From Heliocidaris tuberculata (Eukaryota > Echinodermata > Echinoidea > Camarodonta > Echinometridae): DNA of 64,000 nt. The position numbers and the translations under genes are program-made. Below, in pieces: positions 10,347 to 20,504 of the stretch. The stretch is taken from contig CM046850.1 of assembly GCA_025618425.1 (NCBI GenBank), positions 5,116,520 through 5,180,519 of the forward strand, read 5' to 3'. Numbering within the stretch: position 1 is the first letter of the stretch; the number at the start of each line of letters is the position of its first letter. The notes beneath the pieces were generated by a model. It had not been told where the DNA came from, ran no database searches, and saw only the letters and a list, made by a program, of their open reading frames with translations.

Positions 10347-11857
10347 ATGCCAAATCGGTGTATAGTTGCGGGCTGTAGCAAGACCCCTAAAGATGATGTA
10401 AGCCTACGTACATCATCTATATATTAATACTCAAAACCGTTTTTTGTGGTCGCAAAAACATTTTTCCTCTGCCGTGTCCGCCCTCGCCGTTGCGCGGGAT
10501 CGGTGGCATAATTCCACGGCCCGTGTCTCCTGTATTCCGCGTGCCACGCCGACCCCGTCGTCGCCGTCGACGTCCCTAAACGTGATTTTGGGAGATTTGG
10601 GGGGACGGGCAGGCCGAAGGAACGGCTGCTTTCCGCATGGATCCCTTGCACAACGGCGGTGTCGTCAGTCGTGCACCCTCCCTTATATGGCCCATCACAG
10701 GCACGGCATGGCAGGTGACGAACAATGTTGTTCACAATGAGTATCAACTGGCATTGTGCGACCCGTGTTAGAGCTCGGTGGTATGTGTAGGTATGTATTC
10801 AATTGTTTGATCGTACACTTTGTGATCAGTACACCATAGCAGCAGCACCCACGTACTGCAATGTAGTGCGACGCGATCGACGATGCATATCGCATGCATG
10901 CAATTTGTATGTACTGTACACACATAGTTGACTATGGTTTCCCGATCGAGCTTACAAATACTACGTACATTCTAAGGTTGATTTTGGACGTGAGCGATAT
11001 TATTTAGAACTAAAAAACTGTTAGAAACTCTATTTATGGACTTCCTTTGACCCATTTTCTCTGTATTTAGTCAACAACTGATGGAATTCTTCTCTTTTTA
11101 GACTCCATCACGGCGGCGCTGCACTGTGAGCTGAGCAGTATCAGCGCTGCAGCCTTGGCTGCGTGATATGAACTCCGGGGGAGGAGATCACGGAGAGACC
11201 AGGGGTAAATGACTAACTGAGCAGCTTATTTGGAGATGTCCAAGGTTGACTTTGGACATGAGTGACATTTATGAGAACAAAAAAAGTTGCAGTATATAGT
11301 ATTTGTGGACTTTGTTTGTCCCTATTTTCTTCGTAATTAGTTAAAAACTGATGCCATTCTTCTTTACAATATAAAGCTGGTACTCTGTCACGGCAACGCC
11401 AGCACTCTGAGGCTGAGCTGTTGTAAGGGTTGGCTGGGAGGAGTCCGGCAGTAAATGCTTTACAGAGCTGCTTATTTCAAGATTGGAAACAGTTTACTTA
11501 TCATCTTTTTAAAAAATTATTATTACTGCAGTTAAAATTTGATGATAAATTCATCTTACCGTATGAGAAGATTCTACATATATCCGTTGAAGAATTAATT
11601 GAGTATATTCATATGCTGAAGGCATGGGCGTAGATAGCGGGGGCGGGTGGCTGAATTCAATATAAGTTTAATAAACCAAAATTTGAAACGAATTTTTCAC
11701 TACATTTTTTTGCGCTCGAATCCCGTGGATTTTCCACGGGCGCTGCTAGTTTTCCTAAAGATGAAAATCTACGGAAATTGTGGGTCGCAAAGGTATGTTC
11801 ACGCGGGCAGAGTGGCAAGGGCCAAGCGAGTGGAGTACAATTTGCAGTGATCACTTT
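10347..11857 (+). pseudogene. THAP zinc-finger domain remnants, frame broken
   Basis: At 10347 an ATG opens MPNRCIVAGCSKTPKDD, the start of a THAP (C2CH) finger with the C-x4-C pair, followed by a possible donor gtaagc. At 11751 the conserved FP motif and tryptophan appear as FPKDENLRKLWVAK. At 11807-11857 a different frame gives EWQGPSEWSTICSDHF, the C-x2-H end of the domain. The second and third pieces are offset by one base, so this is either a decayed copy or an exon structure I could not resolve. THAP domains are DNA-binding and occur in P-element-type transposases and host factors. Confidence 0.6.
10972..11480 (+). repeat. Imperfect ~255-bp tandem duplication inside the TTAA element
   Basis: 'aaggttgattttggacgtga' at 10974 recurs as 'aaggttgactttggacatga' at about 11242. 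Later landmarks (aactgatg..attcttct; cacggc; gagctgctta) follow in the same order. The copies are diverged and non-coding. Confidence 0.7.
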
Positions 11858-12906
11858 TCTTCTCCAGCAGCTGCAGCAGCTTCACCCGCGGCCCCTTCCC
11901 CCGCGACCCCTTCACCATGCCCTGGCGCGTCTTCTGCGAGGGGTTCAAACATAATGGTCGAATTCCCCTTGCCACTGCACTTGAGCTTCTTCTCTTTCGG
12001 GATCGATAAATCATCTGATAAATCAGAGTTCGTATCTGGCTCAAAAAAGTCCTCCAAATCGGACTCCTGATCACTATCCATCTCTCTAAGTTACTTGAAG
12101 AATTCAGCCAAAAATCTAAGTCAGTATTACCGTAGTACATGCATGTAAAGCGAAGTAAAAAAAGGCGAGAGTAAAAACAAACCAAACAAAAGCATTCACC
12201 AGTCGCTTAGTACGAGGGGGAACATAGTTGCCGTACTAAAGATGTGTAGTACATTGCACAGACGCATAAAACGGCTGTGTACGCGTTTAAGACCAATGCA
12301 AAACTATCGTTCGGCAAGCTCAGATGGATGAGAACATTGTTCAAAGAAAAGTAAAAAAAACAAAACAAGAGCTGTATATTTGGGCAAAGGTGTTCACTGA
12401 TCTTAAAGAAAATATATTGATAATGATTATTCACTCCTTAGACTGTATTGATTAATTTCCCTTTTTCATAAATTGTTCGTTGAACAGAGGGGTCAAATAC
12501 CGCATTGTGTGTACAGTGTTACATTGCCGCAGCCTGCAGATCTTGCGCCTCTTACTCTTCATACGTCACTTGGGGGTGTGACGTCAATTAGCCAATCAGC
12601 TCACGAGTTTTAAGGAACGGTCCCCAAACCTTTACTTTTCCCCCTTTTTCGCCAAAACGAGACATAATTTTGACAATCAATTGCCAGATTGATTTGAATG
12701 CAAAAATACATGGAAACAGCACCTTTGTTCTATCTAATTTAGTCACCCTTTAAGGTTGTTGTACTTATTTACATGTATTTTTGTTTCGCAACCAGTCAAG
12801 ATTGACAATTTTTTTGCCATACATGTATGTTCATTTTAAAGTTCTAACAATTCCTTTTATTTAGCCAGTGTAATGAGTAGTCTATAAAGTTCAAGCTGGC
12901 TGTCTG

Positions 12907-13472
12907 TTAAGGAAAAACTTCCATTTTTGCTCCAAAAAATATTCAATAGTACTTTAAAGAAATGAGAAAGTTATGAATTTTTGAAGTTGTAATCAATCAA
13001 ACACAAAGTGACATTGTGACAACTCTGTGACGTATCTTGCTAGCTCCTCTCCCATTTGCGCTTTACCCCAAAAATCATTAATTTCCATTTTCTCTAAAGA
13101 AAATATTCAATCATACATGCACCTTAGATACATGTAAACATGTATACACCATTGCTCATATGTTTTTACACAAAACCTGTATGAAACAAAAATTCATAAC
13201 TTTCTTATTTCTTATCGGATTTTGCTCAGACTTTCACTAAATCTGTTTCTCTTATACTTCTCCTTTTATTCATATCAACTTAAAACCAGGGGAGTGTTTC
13301 ATCAAGCATTTTGTCAGTGATTTTTACCGACAAATTTGCTCTCAGCCAATCAGATGCAAGGATTTCAGTAGCTTATAACAGTTGCATCTGACTGGCTTAG
13401 AGCAACTTTGTTGGTAAAAATCACTGACAAAACACTTCATGAAATGCTCCCCAGGTTGGACTTTCTCTTTAA
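12907..13472 (+). mobile_element. TTAA-bounded repeat with a nested GGGCCC-type MITE
   Basis: TTAAGGAAAAACTTCC at the left and GGACTTTCTCTTTAA at the right bound 566 bp. Nested inside at 13289-13452 is a GGGG...CCCC-ended foldback unit with 'cagtgatttttaccgacaa' and its inverse. The outer ends match each other only loosely, so the outer call is weaker than the nested one. Confidence 0.5.
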
Positions 13473-13503
13473 CTGTAAGGAACTCTTTCGGTCGTACAAC
13501 ACC

Positions 13504-13642
13504 TGGGGGGGCATTTCACAAAGTGTCTTGTCAGTGATTTTTACCAACAAAGTTGCTCTAAGCCAGTCAGATGCAAGGATTTCAGTAGCTTATAACCGTT
13601 ATTGCAACTTGTCATTGATGATATGTTTTATGAAACGGGGCC
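13504..13642 (+). mobile_element. GGGCCC-type foldback MITE, copy 3
   Basis: GGGGGGGCATTTCACAAAGTG to TTTTATGAAACGGGGCC, with the shared core 'gatgcaaggatttcagtagc'. It lies just 50 bp from copy 2 (13289-13452). Confidence 0.65.
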
Positions 13643-14040
13643 TAGCTCTGGCAGCAACTGCTCCACAGTCCTTTTCCTAACACTAATTTAATGGCTAACT
13701 TCAACCCTGGAACAAACCCTACCCGTAAACCTAATCTGAAACTTAATCACAATCCTAACCCTTCACTCTAAACATTTGAAGGTACTTCATCCCTTTTTAC
13801 AGACTTACACAAAATTCCGCGAAACTTTGCACAGGTTTAGTAGACATTCTGTAGATACTGCCTATGAAGTTTCAAGGTCAAAAGTTCTATCACTCCTTTG
13901 AAAGAAATGAAAATTTTGATTTTGTCACAGAGGGAGCTTTTCAAAAATCATTGCAAGTACGTACATGTACTAGTAACGGTCAAAAAATAATTCTTCAAAT
14001 TATGTGATTTTTTTTTTTTCAAGTCCAAAAAATCAAAATA

Positions 14041-14215
14041 CAGTGAAACCTGTATATAAAGACTGCTCGAGGGAGACAAGAAATGTGGTCTGTATTTGCA
14101 GGTGGTCTTTATGAGCAGGTGGTCTTTATGTACAGGTTCCGTTAATATACATTTCAATGAGAAACACTTTTCAAGGGTAACAGAAATTGTGGTCTTTATG
14201 GACAGGTGGTCTTTC
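14041..14215 (+). repeat. Copy of the 'cctgtatataaagac...ggtggtcttta' interspersed repeat
   Basis: The sequence carries 'aaacctgtatataaagac', 'gggagacaag' and repeated 'aggtggtctttatg'. It is the same family as 1-236, 652-745, 24610-24776 and 25195-25352. Non-coding. Confidence 0.55.
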
Positions 14216-14413
14216 TTTGTTGTTATTACTTACTTAAAAGCAAATTATAATCGTCATATCGGCACAAGTTTTCCAATTATAATTCTTTAGTAATTAAATA
14301 TGTTGCATACTCAGTCAACTTCAAAATTCAGGGGTGCGAAAGAGATGAAATACCTTTAGTGAAATAAAGTCCAGAGGGAATGTGAAATCACTACTCTCTT
14401 TGATCTTCAACAG

Positions 14414-14478
14414 TTTCTGTGTGATGGCCGATTTGGTAAGAAATCCAATTTCAAGTTAGCTGTGATGAGATGGAGCCA
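14414..14478 (+). pseudogene. Decayed tandem copy of RSF1 exon b (acceptor half)
   Basis: A cttcaacag acceptor identical to that of exon b is followed by FLCDGRFGKKSNFKLAV, clearly parallel to FLCDSQFDEPKSKFKLAV. A one-base deletion after GCTGTGA then breaks the frame, and the second half of the exon is absent. The upstream intron context ('gaaataaagtc', 'aatcactactctctttg') is duplicated as well. The copy contains an internal GGTAAGA that looks like a donor. It lies about 200 bp upstream of the real exon. Confidence 0.8.
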
Positions 14479-14619
14479 TAGACCACTTTCCTTTTTACAA
14501 ACCCTACACCTTGCCCTAATCTAAAACTCATTCGCAAGCAACCCTAACCCTTACTCTAAACATTTGACGAAATAAAGTCTAGCACATGTTGAATCACTAC
14601 TCTCTTTGGTCTTCAACAG

Positions 14620-14751
14620 TTTCTCTGTGATAGCCAATTTGATGAGCCAAAGTCCAAGTTTAAGTTAGCTGTGAATGAGATGGAGCCGGAGACGATGAGG
14701 ATACAGCCGATAGGACGGGATAAGATGGGACTCGTCTATTGGTTTCAAAAG
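14620..14751 (+). CDS. RSF1: RSF1 exon b, WHIM core (QPIGRDKMGLVYW)
   Basis: This exon has 44 codons in phase 0, from FLCDSQFDEPKSKF to QPIGRDKMGLVYWFQK. The acceptor is cttcaacag and the donor is CAAAAG|gtatgt. The human counterpart has the same order of LCDSQFD, then a short linker, then MRLQPIGRDKDGLMYWYQ, so this is one of the strongest anchors for RSF1. The G-R-D-x-x-G-x-x-Y-W pattern is typical of the WHIM motifs of ISWI-partner proteins. Both sides of the exon carry duplicated copies of its own edges: a decayed copy at 14414 and a 72-bp donor-side tandem repeat running to about 16012. Confidence 0.95.
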
Positions 14752-16012
14752 GTATGTCTTCTTTCATTTTATTTTGTTTGGATTTGGTTGTATATGATGG
14801 GATTTGTTTATTGTCCCCGCCGAACGAAGTTCGCGAGGGGACTATGAAACGGGCTCCGTTCGTGTGTGCGTGTGTGTGTGTGTGTGTGTCTGTCCGTCTG
14901 TCCGTGTGTGCTCAAATGTTAGAAAATGCTACTTCTCCGTCATTTCTTGGCCGATTTTGATTCCGATTGTTTTATCTGATAGGGCTGGGTGGGGGCTTCC
15001 AAACTTCTACACAGAATTTTGAAATTCATTAATTATGCAAATTTATGCAAATTTATTCAAAATCGACGAAAAATGCTACTTCTCCTCTATTTCACATCGG
15101 ATTTTGATTCCGATTGTTTTATCTGATAGGGCTGGGTGGGGGCTTCCAAACTTCTACACAGAATTTTGAAATTCAATAATTATGCAAATTTATGCAAATT
15201 TATTCAAAATTGACGAAAAATGCTACTTCTCCTCTATTTCACATCGGATTTTGATTCCGATTGTTTTATCTGATAGGGCTTGGTGGGGGCTTCCAAACTT
15301 CTACACAGAATTTTGAAATTCATTAATTATGCAAATTTATGCAAATTTATTCAAAATTGACGAAAAATGCTACTTCTCTATTTCACATCGGATTTTGATT
15401 CCGATTGTTTTATCTGATAGGGCTGGGTGGGGGCTTTCAAACTTCTACACAGAATTTTGAAATTCATTATTCATGCAAATTTATGCAAATTTATTCAAAA
15501 TGGCTGAAGGTTCATAATGTTTTCATGTTTTATATTTCAGTTGTATACATGCATTGTTGGTATTCTCTTCTTTTGCATGCAGTAACATTATTATTTTATT
15601 CACTAAAGTTTTTCACTGAAGTTTTAAGGTTCAGGCTAGTTAATTTCCACAGATCTGCACTTCCGGCGGGGACATTTATTACGCATTGCGTTATTTACTC
15701 ATTCACTTGTTAGTTTTAAAAAGTATGTCTTCTTTTTATTCTATTTTGTTTAGATGTGGTTGTATAAGATGGGATTTCTCTGTTGGTTTCAAAACATATG
15801 TCTTCTTTTATTCTATTTTGTTTGGATGTGGTTGTATAAGATGGGATTTATCTATTAGTTTCAAAAGTTATGTCTTCTTTCATTTTATTTTGTTTGAATA
15901 TGGTTGTATAAGATGGGATTTATCTATTGGTTTCAAAAGGTATGTTTTCTTTTATTTTATTTTGTTTGGATATGGTTGTATAAGATGGGATTAGTCGATT
16001 GGTTTCAAAAGG
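14719..16012 (+). repeat. 72-bp tandem repeat of an exon-intron junction (interrupted)
   Basis: The unit is the last 33 bases of RSF1 exon b (ATAAGATGGGA...TTTCAAAAG) plus about 39 bases of the adjoining intron. The 'ataag/atatg atggg' landmark lies at 14720 (real exon), 14792, then after an 863-bp insertion at 15764, 15836, 15908 and 15980, a 72-bp period on each side of the insertion. Several copies keep a donor-like (T)TTCAAAAG|GTAT or near match. The period is a multiple of three. Confidence 0.85.
14812..15674 (+). mobile_element. 863-bp element with TGTCCCCGCCG ends and a ~146-bp internal array
   Basis: Ends TGTCCCCGCCG and CGGCGGGGACA are inverted repeats, flanked by TTTAT at 14807-14811 and 15675-15679. 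Inside is a GT microsatellite near 14870 and four near-identical units containing 'gattttgattccgattgttt' and 'gggctgggtgggggcttcc'. It is inserted into the 72-bp junction array. There is no coding capacity; the superfamily is unknown. Confidence 0.75.
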
Positions 16013-16599
16013 TACATGTATATCTTCGTTTTATGTTGATTTTATTTGTACCACAGACAGGAATGGCTTGAAAGGGTTACAGTAATGTGTTCCTCTTAAA
16101 AAGGGGGGTGGGGGGAGGAGAGAGACAGAGAGAGACAGAGGCAGCCAGCCAGACAGATATAGACAGAGAAATACAGGCAGAGAAAAAGAAAGAGATAGAT
16201 GGGATTGAAGGAAAGAAAACATAAATGGGAAAACTTTATTATATATTGATAAAAGAAAAAGTGAAAAAAGTGAACAAGAGGGTGGTTGGGAACGGGGAAA
16301 TACGAGAGAAATGAGAGAAGATGTAACAGGGAGATGGGGATGGTAAAAGATGTCTTGTGCTAAGAAATAAAAATACAATGAGGTAGAGGAGAAGAGATGT
16401 ATGAATAGAAAGCGATTGAGATGAAAATATGGGCGAGAGAAAAGTGGAAAAAAGCTTTTTGAACATAATAAGACTTGCTCTATGACCTAGTGGTAGATAC
16501 ATGTACATGCAGATTTCCACGTATAAAAGCAGAAAACGTGAGAAAATGCGTGTTATAGCTGTGTTTCAGTGATTATTTCCTGTATTTGTTATTGTTCAG

Positions 16600-16676
16600 G
16601 ATCATGATGCGAACATCCGTGTGTACAGAGAAGAGCAAGATGATATTGACAACTCTACTTGGCAGATGGTCTCGCA
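16600..16676 (+). CDS. RSF1: RSF1 exon c
   Basis: The exon encodes DHDANIRVYREEQDDIDNST followed by WQMVS and two bases of the next codon. The acceptor is attgttcag and the donor is CA|gtaagt. It continues the block QDHNVRMYIEEQDDQDGSSW of the human protein. It ends in phase 2, and the next exon supplies the G that completes a Gln codon. Confidence 0.93.
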
Positions 16677-17756
16677 GTAAGTCCTATCATGACCCATGAA
16701 CACTGAAGCCCTCCAAACTTGATACGATCCATCTGCAATCTAAAATTGGAAGAAAATATGATCACATTCGATGTCAATATTCAGCCATATACAATCTTTA
16801 TGATTGAGTTTCTGAATATTTGTTAATAAATTAACATTAAAATTGCAGCTTATTAAGAGCTTTCCAGCCAGGGAAAGGCTAAATTGGCTTTGAATTGAGG
16901 TGACGTCTGACCAGTCCTGCAATTGTCTTTGGTTTAAAGCTGATTTGGCATTTGCTCCAGTTTAAAGGATTACCAAGCACCAAATTATGTATGTTTAGCA
17001 CTCATTTTTATCATTCAGAGCCTAAAATGATGAGGTATAAATTCTTATAATGTCCATATTCAACACATTTATTTCCACATCTTACAGTCAGGTAGTATAG
17101 TGTGCGATGGGAAGTGATTCTGAAGACATGTCTTAAATTCTTACATTTTCTATTCTTCTGTTAGCAACCCATTGACATTAACAAACTTCTGGATGAAAAT
17201 GTAGCAGACTCTGATGCATGAGACATCAAATTACTGTTAAAACCAGAAACGTTTGCAACATGAAACTTCCGTGAATTATAAACGACAGCCATTATCACAG
17301 CAAGAAACTTAAAGCTCACAGACAGTCTTGGTAGCAAAAAAAAACTGGCAAGAAACTTATCTAACATAGTCACATACTATTCTCCTTTTATCATAAGACA
17401 CATGTACGAGATTATTTAACATTCCATTCATGATTTCGAACAATTTTTAGTGTAAATATCTGTAAGAAACGCTTGGTAACGGCTTTTCACTGCCTCACAC
17501 TAAAGACCATATCCACCCGAAGGTTCCCCGCACAATAAACCCAGCGCTTCGCACTGTGTGTAGCGTATCTATAACACACAGCAATCCCCATGTGCGTAAT
17601 GTGTGTGGCCGTTGTTTGAATTTACATCCCCTCTTTTTTGGGCCAGGGATTTTTATTACTTTTCACCTCTCATTCGATGAATATTTCACATGAGGAGGAA
17701 AAAACTTCACAGCATCTTAGTTATGTTAGTACCCTGCTATTTACTACAATAAATCA

Positions 17757-17895
17757 ATGTATCTACCTATTATGCTAGTCTCCGACTACGCAAGCCATTC
17801 GAGTACAAAAAGTCACAAATTGTGCATATCCCCCCACCCAGGACATCGCCTTCCTCCGTGCACGTTGCAAGACGCGCGCGCACACTCGTCCTCTT
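17757..17895 (+). repeat. DIRS left inverted terminal repeat
   Basis: 139 bp from ATGTATCTACCTATTATGCT to CGTCCTCTT, matching the reverse complement of 23645-23783 over its whole length by eye. The left extension 17741-17756 precedes it. Confidence 0.93.
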
Positions 17896-18269
17896 TCTTA
17901 CTCGCAGCCTTCGAGTCTGCAGCTAAGTCTTTTGCGCTTAAAAATTATCAGAGTTTTTACTCTTTTTTGGCGCGTTTGGATCGCTTTGTGTTCCTATTCC
18001 CGTTCCTTTTGTTTTTAAGTAACATTAGGACGGCTCCTTTAGTCACGTTTTATTTCGTTTTGAGGAAATTTTAGATTAATTTCTTCGAGCATTTTTCCTC
18101 TTTACGGAGCTTTGCCCCACATACTCACTTCGGTGTTTTGTTTGGGCGGCTTCGCCCGCGTGCCTTTTGGCATTTTGGGTGTATTGTTTGTTTAGTGCAT
18201 ATCCCTTTGTTGAGTTTGACTGCGGTTTGGAGTTCTCAGTATTGTGTTTTGTTTTCCTTACAGTTTATT

Positions 18270-20504
18270 ATGTCTTCCGAGGATGAGTTGTCAAGGCCCT
18301 GGCGGCCCGTGGGCTCCTCTCCTCTCCTTTCTTCCGATTCAACAGCGGTTGTTTCGGCGGACTTCCCTGGTTCGTCCATCCCTTCGGGGGGGTCGTTTTT
18401 GTCAGTTTCCGATAAGAAAGGTTCCCCGAGCGCCCGTTCGGGTAAGTTGTCTGCCCTGCCTGGTACGTTTGTGCCGGGCAGATCAGCGCGGACAGCTACA
18501 GGTAAGGATAGCGCCCTTCTCAATTCCACTTCTCCTACTGGTTTAGGGATTGCGAGTTGGGCGCTTGCTGGTACGGTCACTCGACCTCCCGTCTGTGCTG
18601 CCTCCTCTATGTCTACTGCCATAGGGAGCTCCACTCAGGCGTGTACCGGCACTGTCTGCGGACAGTCTTCTGCTCTCACGACCTCTATGTCTACTGCCAT
18701 AGCGACGGTGAAGCGGAAACCCGCTGGGTCTGCCCAGCTGACTCTTCCCGTTTCGGCGGGGGGACAGCTGCGCGGTCACACCTCAACGGGGCTGCCTAGC
18801 AGCATACCGCCCCAGTCTTCCTCCTCTTGTAGGGCACGGCTGGCGGGGCGGGTGGTCCCAAGTGCTGTCTCCCGACAGCCGCCGGGCCTCGGTCATAACC
18901 TGACCTCTTCTGCCTCACCACTCCCTAAGTCCTCTCGGCCACCTGGTGTGACCGGGTCCGGGGCTTGCGGGCACATGGGCGCTGCCGCCCTACGTTTGCC
19001 CGCTCCCGTTGGTGATCCGTCTATCTCACCCACCACTCTTGTGCATGGTGTGAGTGTGACCGAGGCAGCACCCCCTTCATGCGGTGTGTCTGCTTCTGTT
19101 CAGCCGGGAGGCTCTGATGTTTCGCATCAGCCTGTTTCCTCCCGTGCTAGGAAGCGAGGCTCGACTGCTGGCGATGTTATTCCCAGCAAGAAGCCTAAGG
19201 CCAGAAAGAAGAAGTCTAAGAAGGAAAAATCTTCGACGGACTCGTCTTCTCAGGCAGAGCTTTTGAGCCTGATGAGGGCTTTTGCTGAGCAGCAGGGCTG
19301 GAGTCTCACTCCCACACCTAGCTTGGCGTCTGAGTCTGGCCCTCTGTCGGTGGATGGTTCGGTTTCCGTTCCTAACCCCGACCCTGGTCACATCATACCG
19401 GCTTCGGTTTCTGTTGTGGCTCCTCCTTCCCCTCCGCCGGCGGCACTTGGTGCCCCGCCTGGGGAGGAGTCTCTGTTGGACCCGTGGGCATACCAGTCTT
19501 CCTTTCAGACTGAGCCCAATAGTGACTCTGTGTCGCAAGCTTCGGCTGCGACTTCGTCTACTTCCCAGGCCGCGGTGGAGCCGCAGGCCTTGCAGGTGTT
19601 AGCCTGTGATGCTAAAGCCCTGCTGGAAAAGTATTTGCCGGAGTCTTTTTGTCAGGCTCCGCCTGACCGAAATCCGGCCTCGTTGCTGTTCAGACAGCAG
19701 GGTCCTCCCCCTGGCATCCCCCTTACGGAGGACTTCAAAGGGGAGTTTGATAGAGTTGCATCCCGGGATGTGTCGGCTTTGCCTAAGTTCGGAGTCGGTC
19801 AAGCCTTCTCTTTCAAGCCTGAAGATGCCCAGGGCTTCTTCTCGGCTAAGTCCTTTTCCCCGGAGTTTCGTGGTGTGGCCCAGCGTCTTAATGTATCGCT
19901 GAAGGCCAAGCCCTACCAGTCTCAGGACAAGCCTTTAGCCTCCCTTTCTAATAAGATTAGGGCTGGCATGCGGCTTTCGGCCTACTTAGGCTCGTTGATT
20001 AATCTTCGAGCCAGGTCGGGGGAACTCGGTGTCTCGGAGGGTGATTCTGCAGTCTTAGATGATTTGCTTCTCACCCTAGCGGGCCTTCAGTGGTCTCAGT
20101 TATCGGCGGCGGCCGTTGCTGTTACAGACCAGCGCCGTAAGCTGGCGCTCTCGGCCCTAGGCGTTCTTGATCGGGACATTCCGTCTCTCTTGCAAGACGT
20201 GCCTTCTACTGGCCCCTTCTTGTTTGGAGGGCATTTTGCCCAAGTCTTCCAAAGGGAAATAGACGGTCGTAAACAGGCTGAAGATATGGCCAAGCATTTT
20301 CGGAAGCCTGTCTCTAAGTCCAAGGTCTCGACCCAGATTGGCAAGCCCAATCAGCGTCGTGTGACTGTTACTATTCCCGCCCCTGCTCCCTCCGCCAGGG
20401 TTACCTCTAGGGGCAGCCAACGCGGTCGGGGTTCTTTTAGAGGCAGGGGTGTACGCAAGATTGTCTCGGCCAAGCCTTCCTCTTCGGAGAAGGCTGGCTT
20501 TTGA
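18270..20504 (+). CDS. DIRS ORF1, gag-like protein
   Basis: I start at the ATG at 18270 (MSSEDELSRPWRPVGS), giving 744 residues. The frame is open back to 18138, but that extension looks like leader, and a pyrimidine-rich ttttccttacag just before the ATG could be a splice acceptor. The protein is Ser/Pro/Gly-rich at first, has a strongly basic patch KKPKARKKKSKKEK (possible nuclear signal or nucleic-acid binding), a conserved-looking C-terminal half, and an RG-rich tail (SRGSQRGRGSFRGRGVRK). No CCHC knuckle is visible. By position it is the gag-like ORF1 of DIRS elements. It overlaps the RT frame by 56 nt. Confidence 0.8.
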   Translation: MSSEDELSRPWRPVGSSPLLSSDSTAVVSADFPGSSIPSGGSFLSVSDKKGSPSARSGKLSALPGTFVPGRSARTATGKDSALLNSTSPTGLGIASWALAGTVTRPPVCAASSMSTAIGSSTQACTGTVCGQSSALTTSMSTAIATVKRKPAGSAQLTLPVSAGGQLRGHTSTGLPSSIPPQSSSSCRARLAGRVVPSAVSRQPPGLGHNLTSSASPLPKSSRPPGVTGSGACGHMGAAALRLPAPVGDPSISPTTLVHGVSVTEAAPPSCGVSASVQPGGSDVSHQPVSSRARKRGSTAGDVIPSKKPKARKKKSKKEKSSTDSSSQAELLSLMRAFAEQQGWSLTPTPSLASESGPLSVDGSVSVPNPDPGHIIPASVSVVAPPSPPPAALGAPPGEESLLDPWAYQSSFQTEPNSDSVSQASAATSSTSQAAVEPQALQVLACDAKALLEKYLPESFCQAPPDRNPASLLFRQQGPPPGIPLTEDFKGEFDRVASRDVSALPKFGVGQAFSFKPEDAQGFFSAKSFSPEFRGVAQRLNVSLKAKPYQSQDKPLASLSNKIRAGMRLSAYLGSLINLRARSGELGVSEGDSAVLDDLLLTLAGLQWSQLSAAAVAVTDQRRKLALSALGVLDRDIPSLLQDVPSTGPFLFGGHFAQVFQREIDGRKQAEDMAKHFRKPVSKSKVSTQIGKPNQRRVTVTIPAPAPSARVTSRGSQRGRGSFRGRGVRKIVSAKPSSSEKAGF

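Larger units (their letters stand above)
9961..12753 (+). mobile_element. 2.8-kb TTAA-flanked element with THAP-domain remnants
   Basis: The left end is TTAAAGGGTGACTAAA and the right end is TTTAGTCACCCTTTAA, a 12-bp perfect terminal inverted repeat inside TTAA. The element contains GC-rich stretches, a partial internal tandem duplication (10972-11480), THAP-like coding remnants on the plus strand, and an acidic open frame on the minus strand (12081 down to 11851, starting MDSDQESDLEDFFEPDTNSD). I see no transposase catalytic core, so it is probably non-autonomous or decayed. Confidence 0.75.

Noticed and set aside
15405..15994. Open frames over the 72-bp array and 146-bp array
   Set aside because: Follow from repeat periods divisible by three, or from chance. 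No similarity to a protein family.
18236..19538. Antisense and off-frame open stretches over the DIRS gag-like ORF
   Set aside because: GC-rich shadow frames without any recognisable motif.
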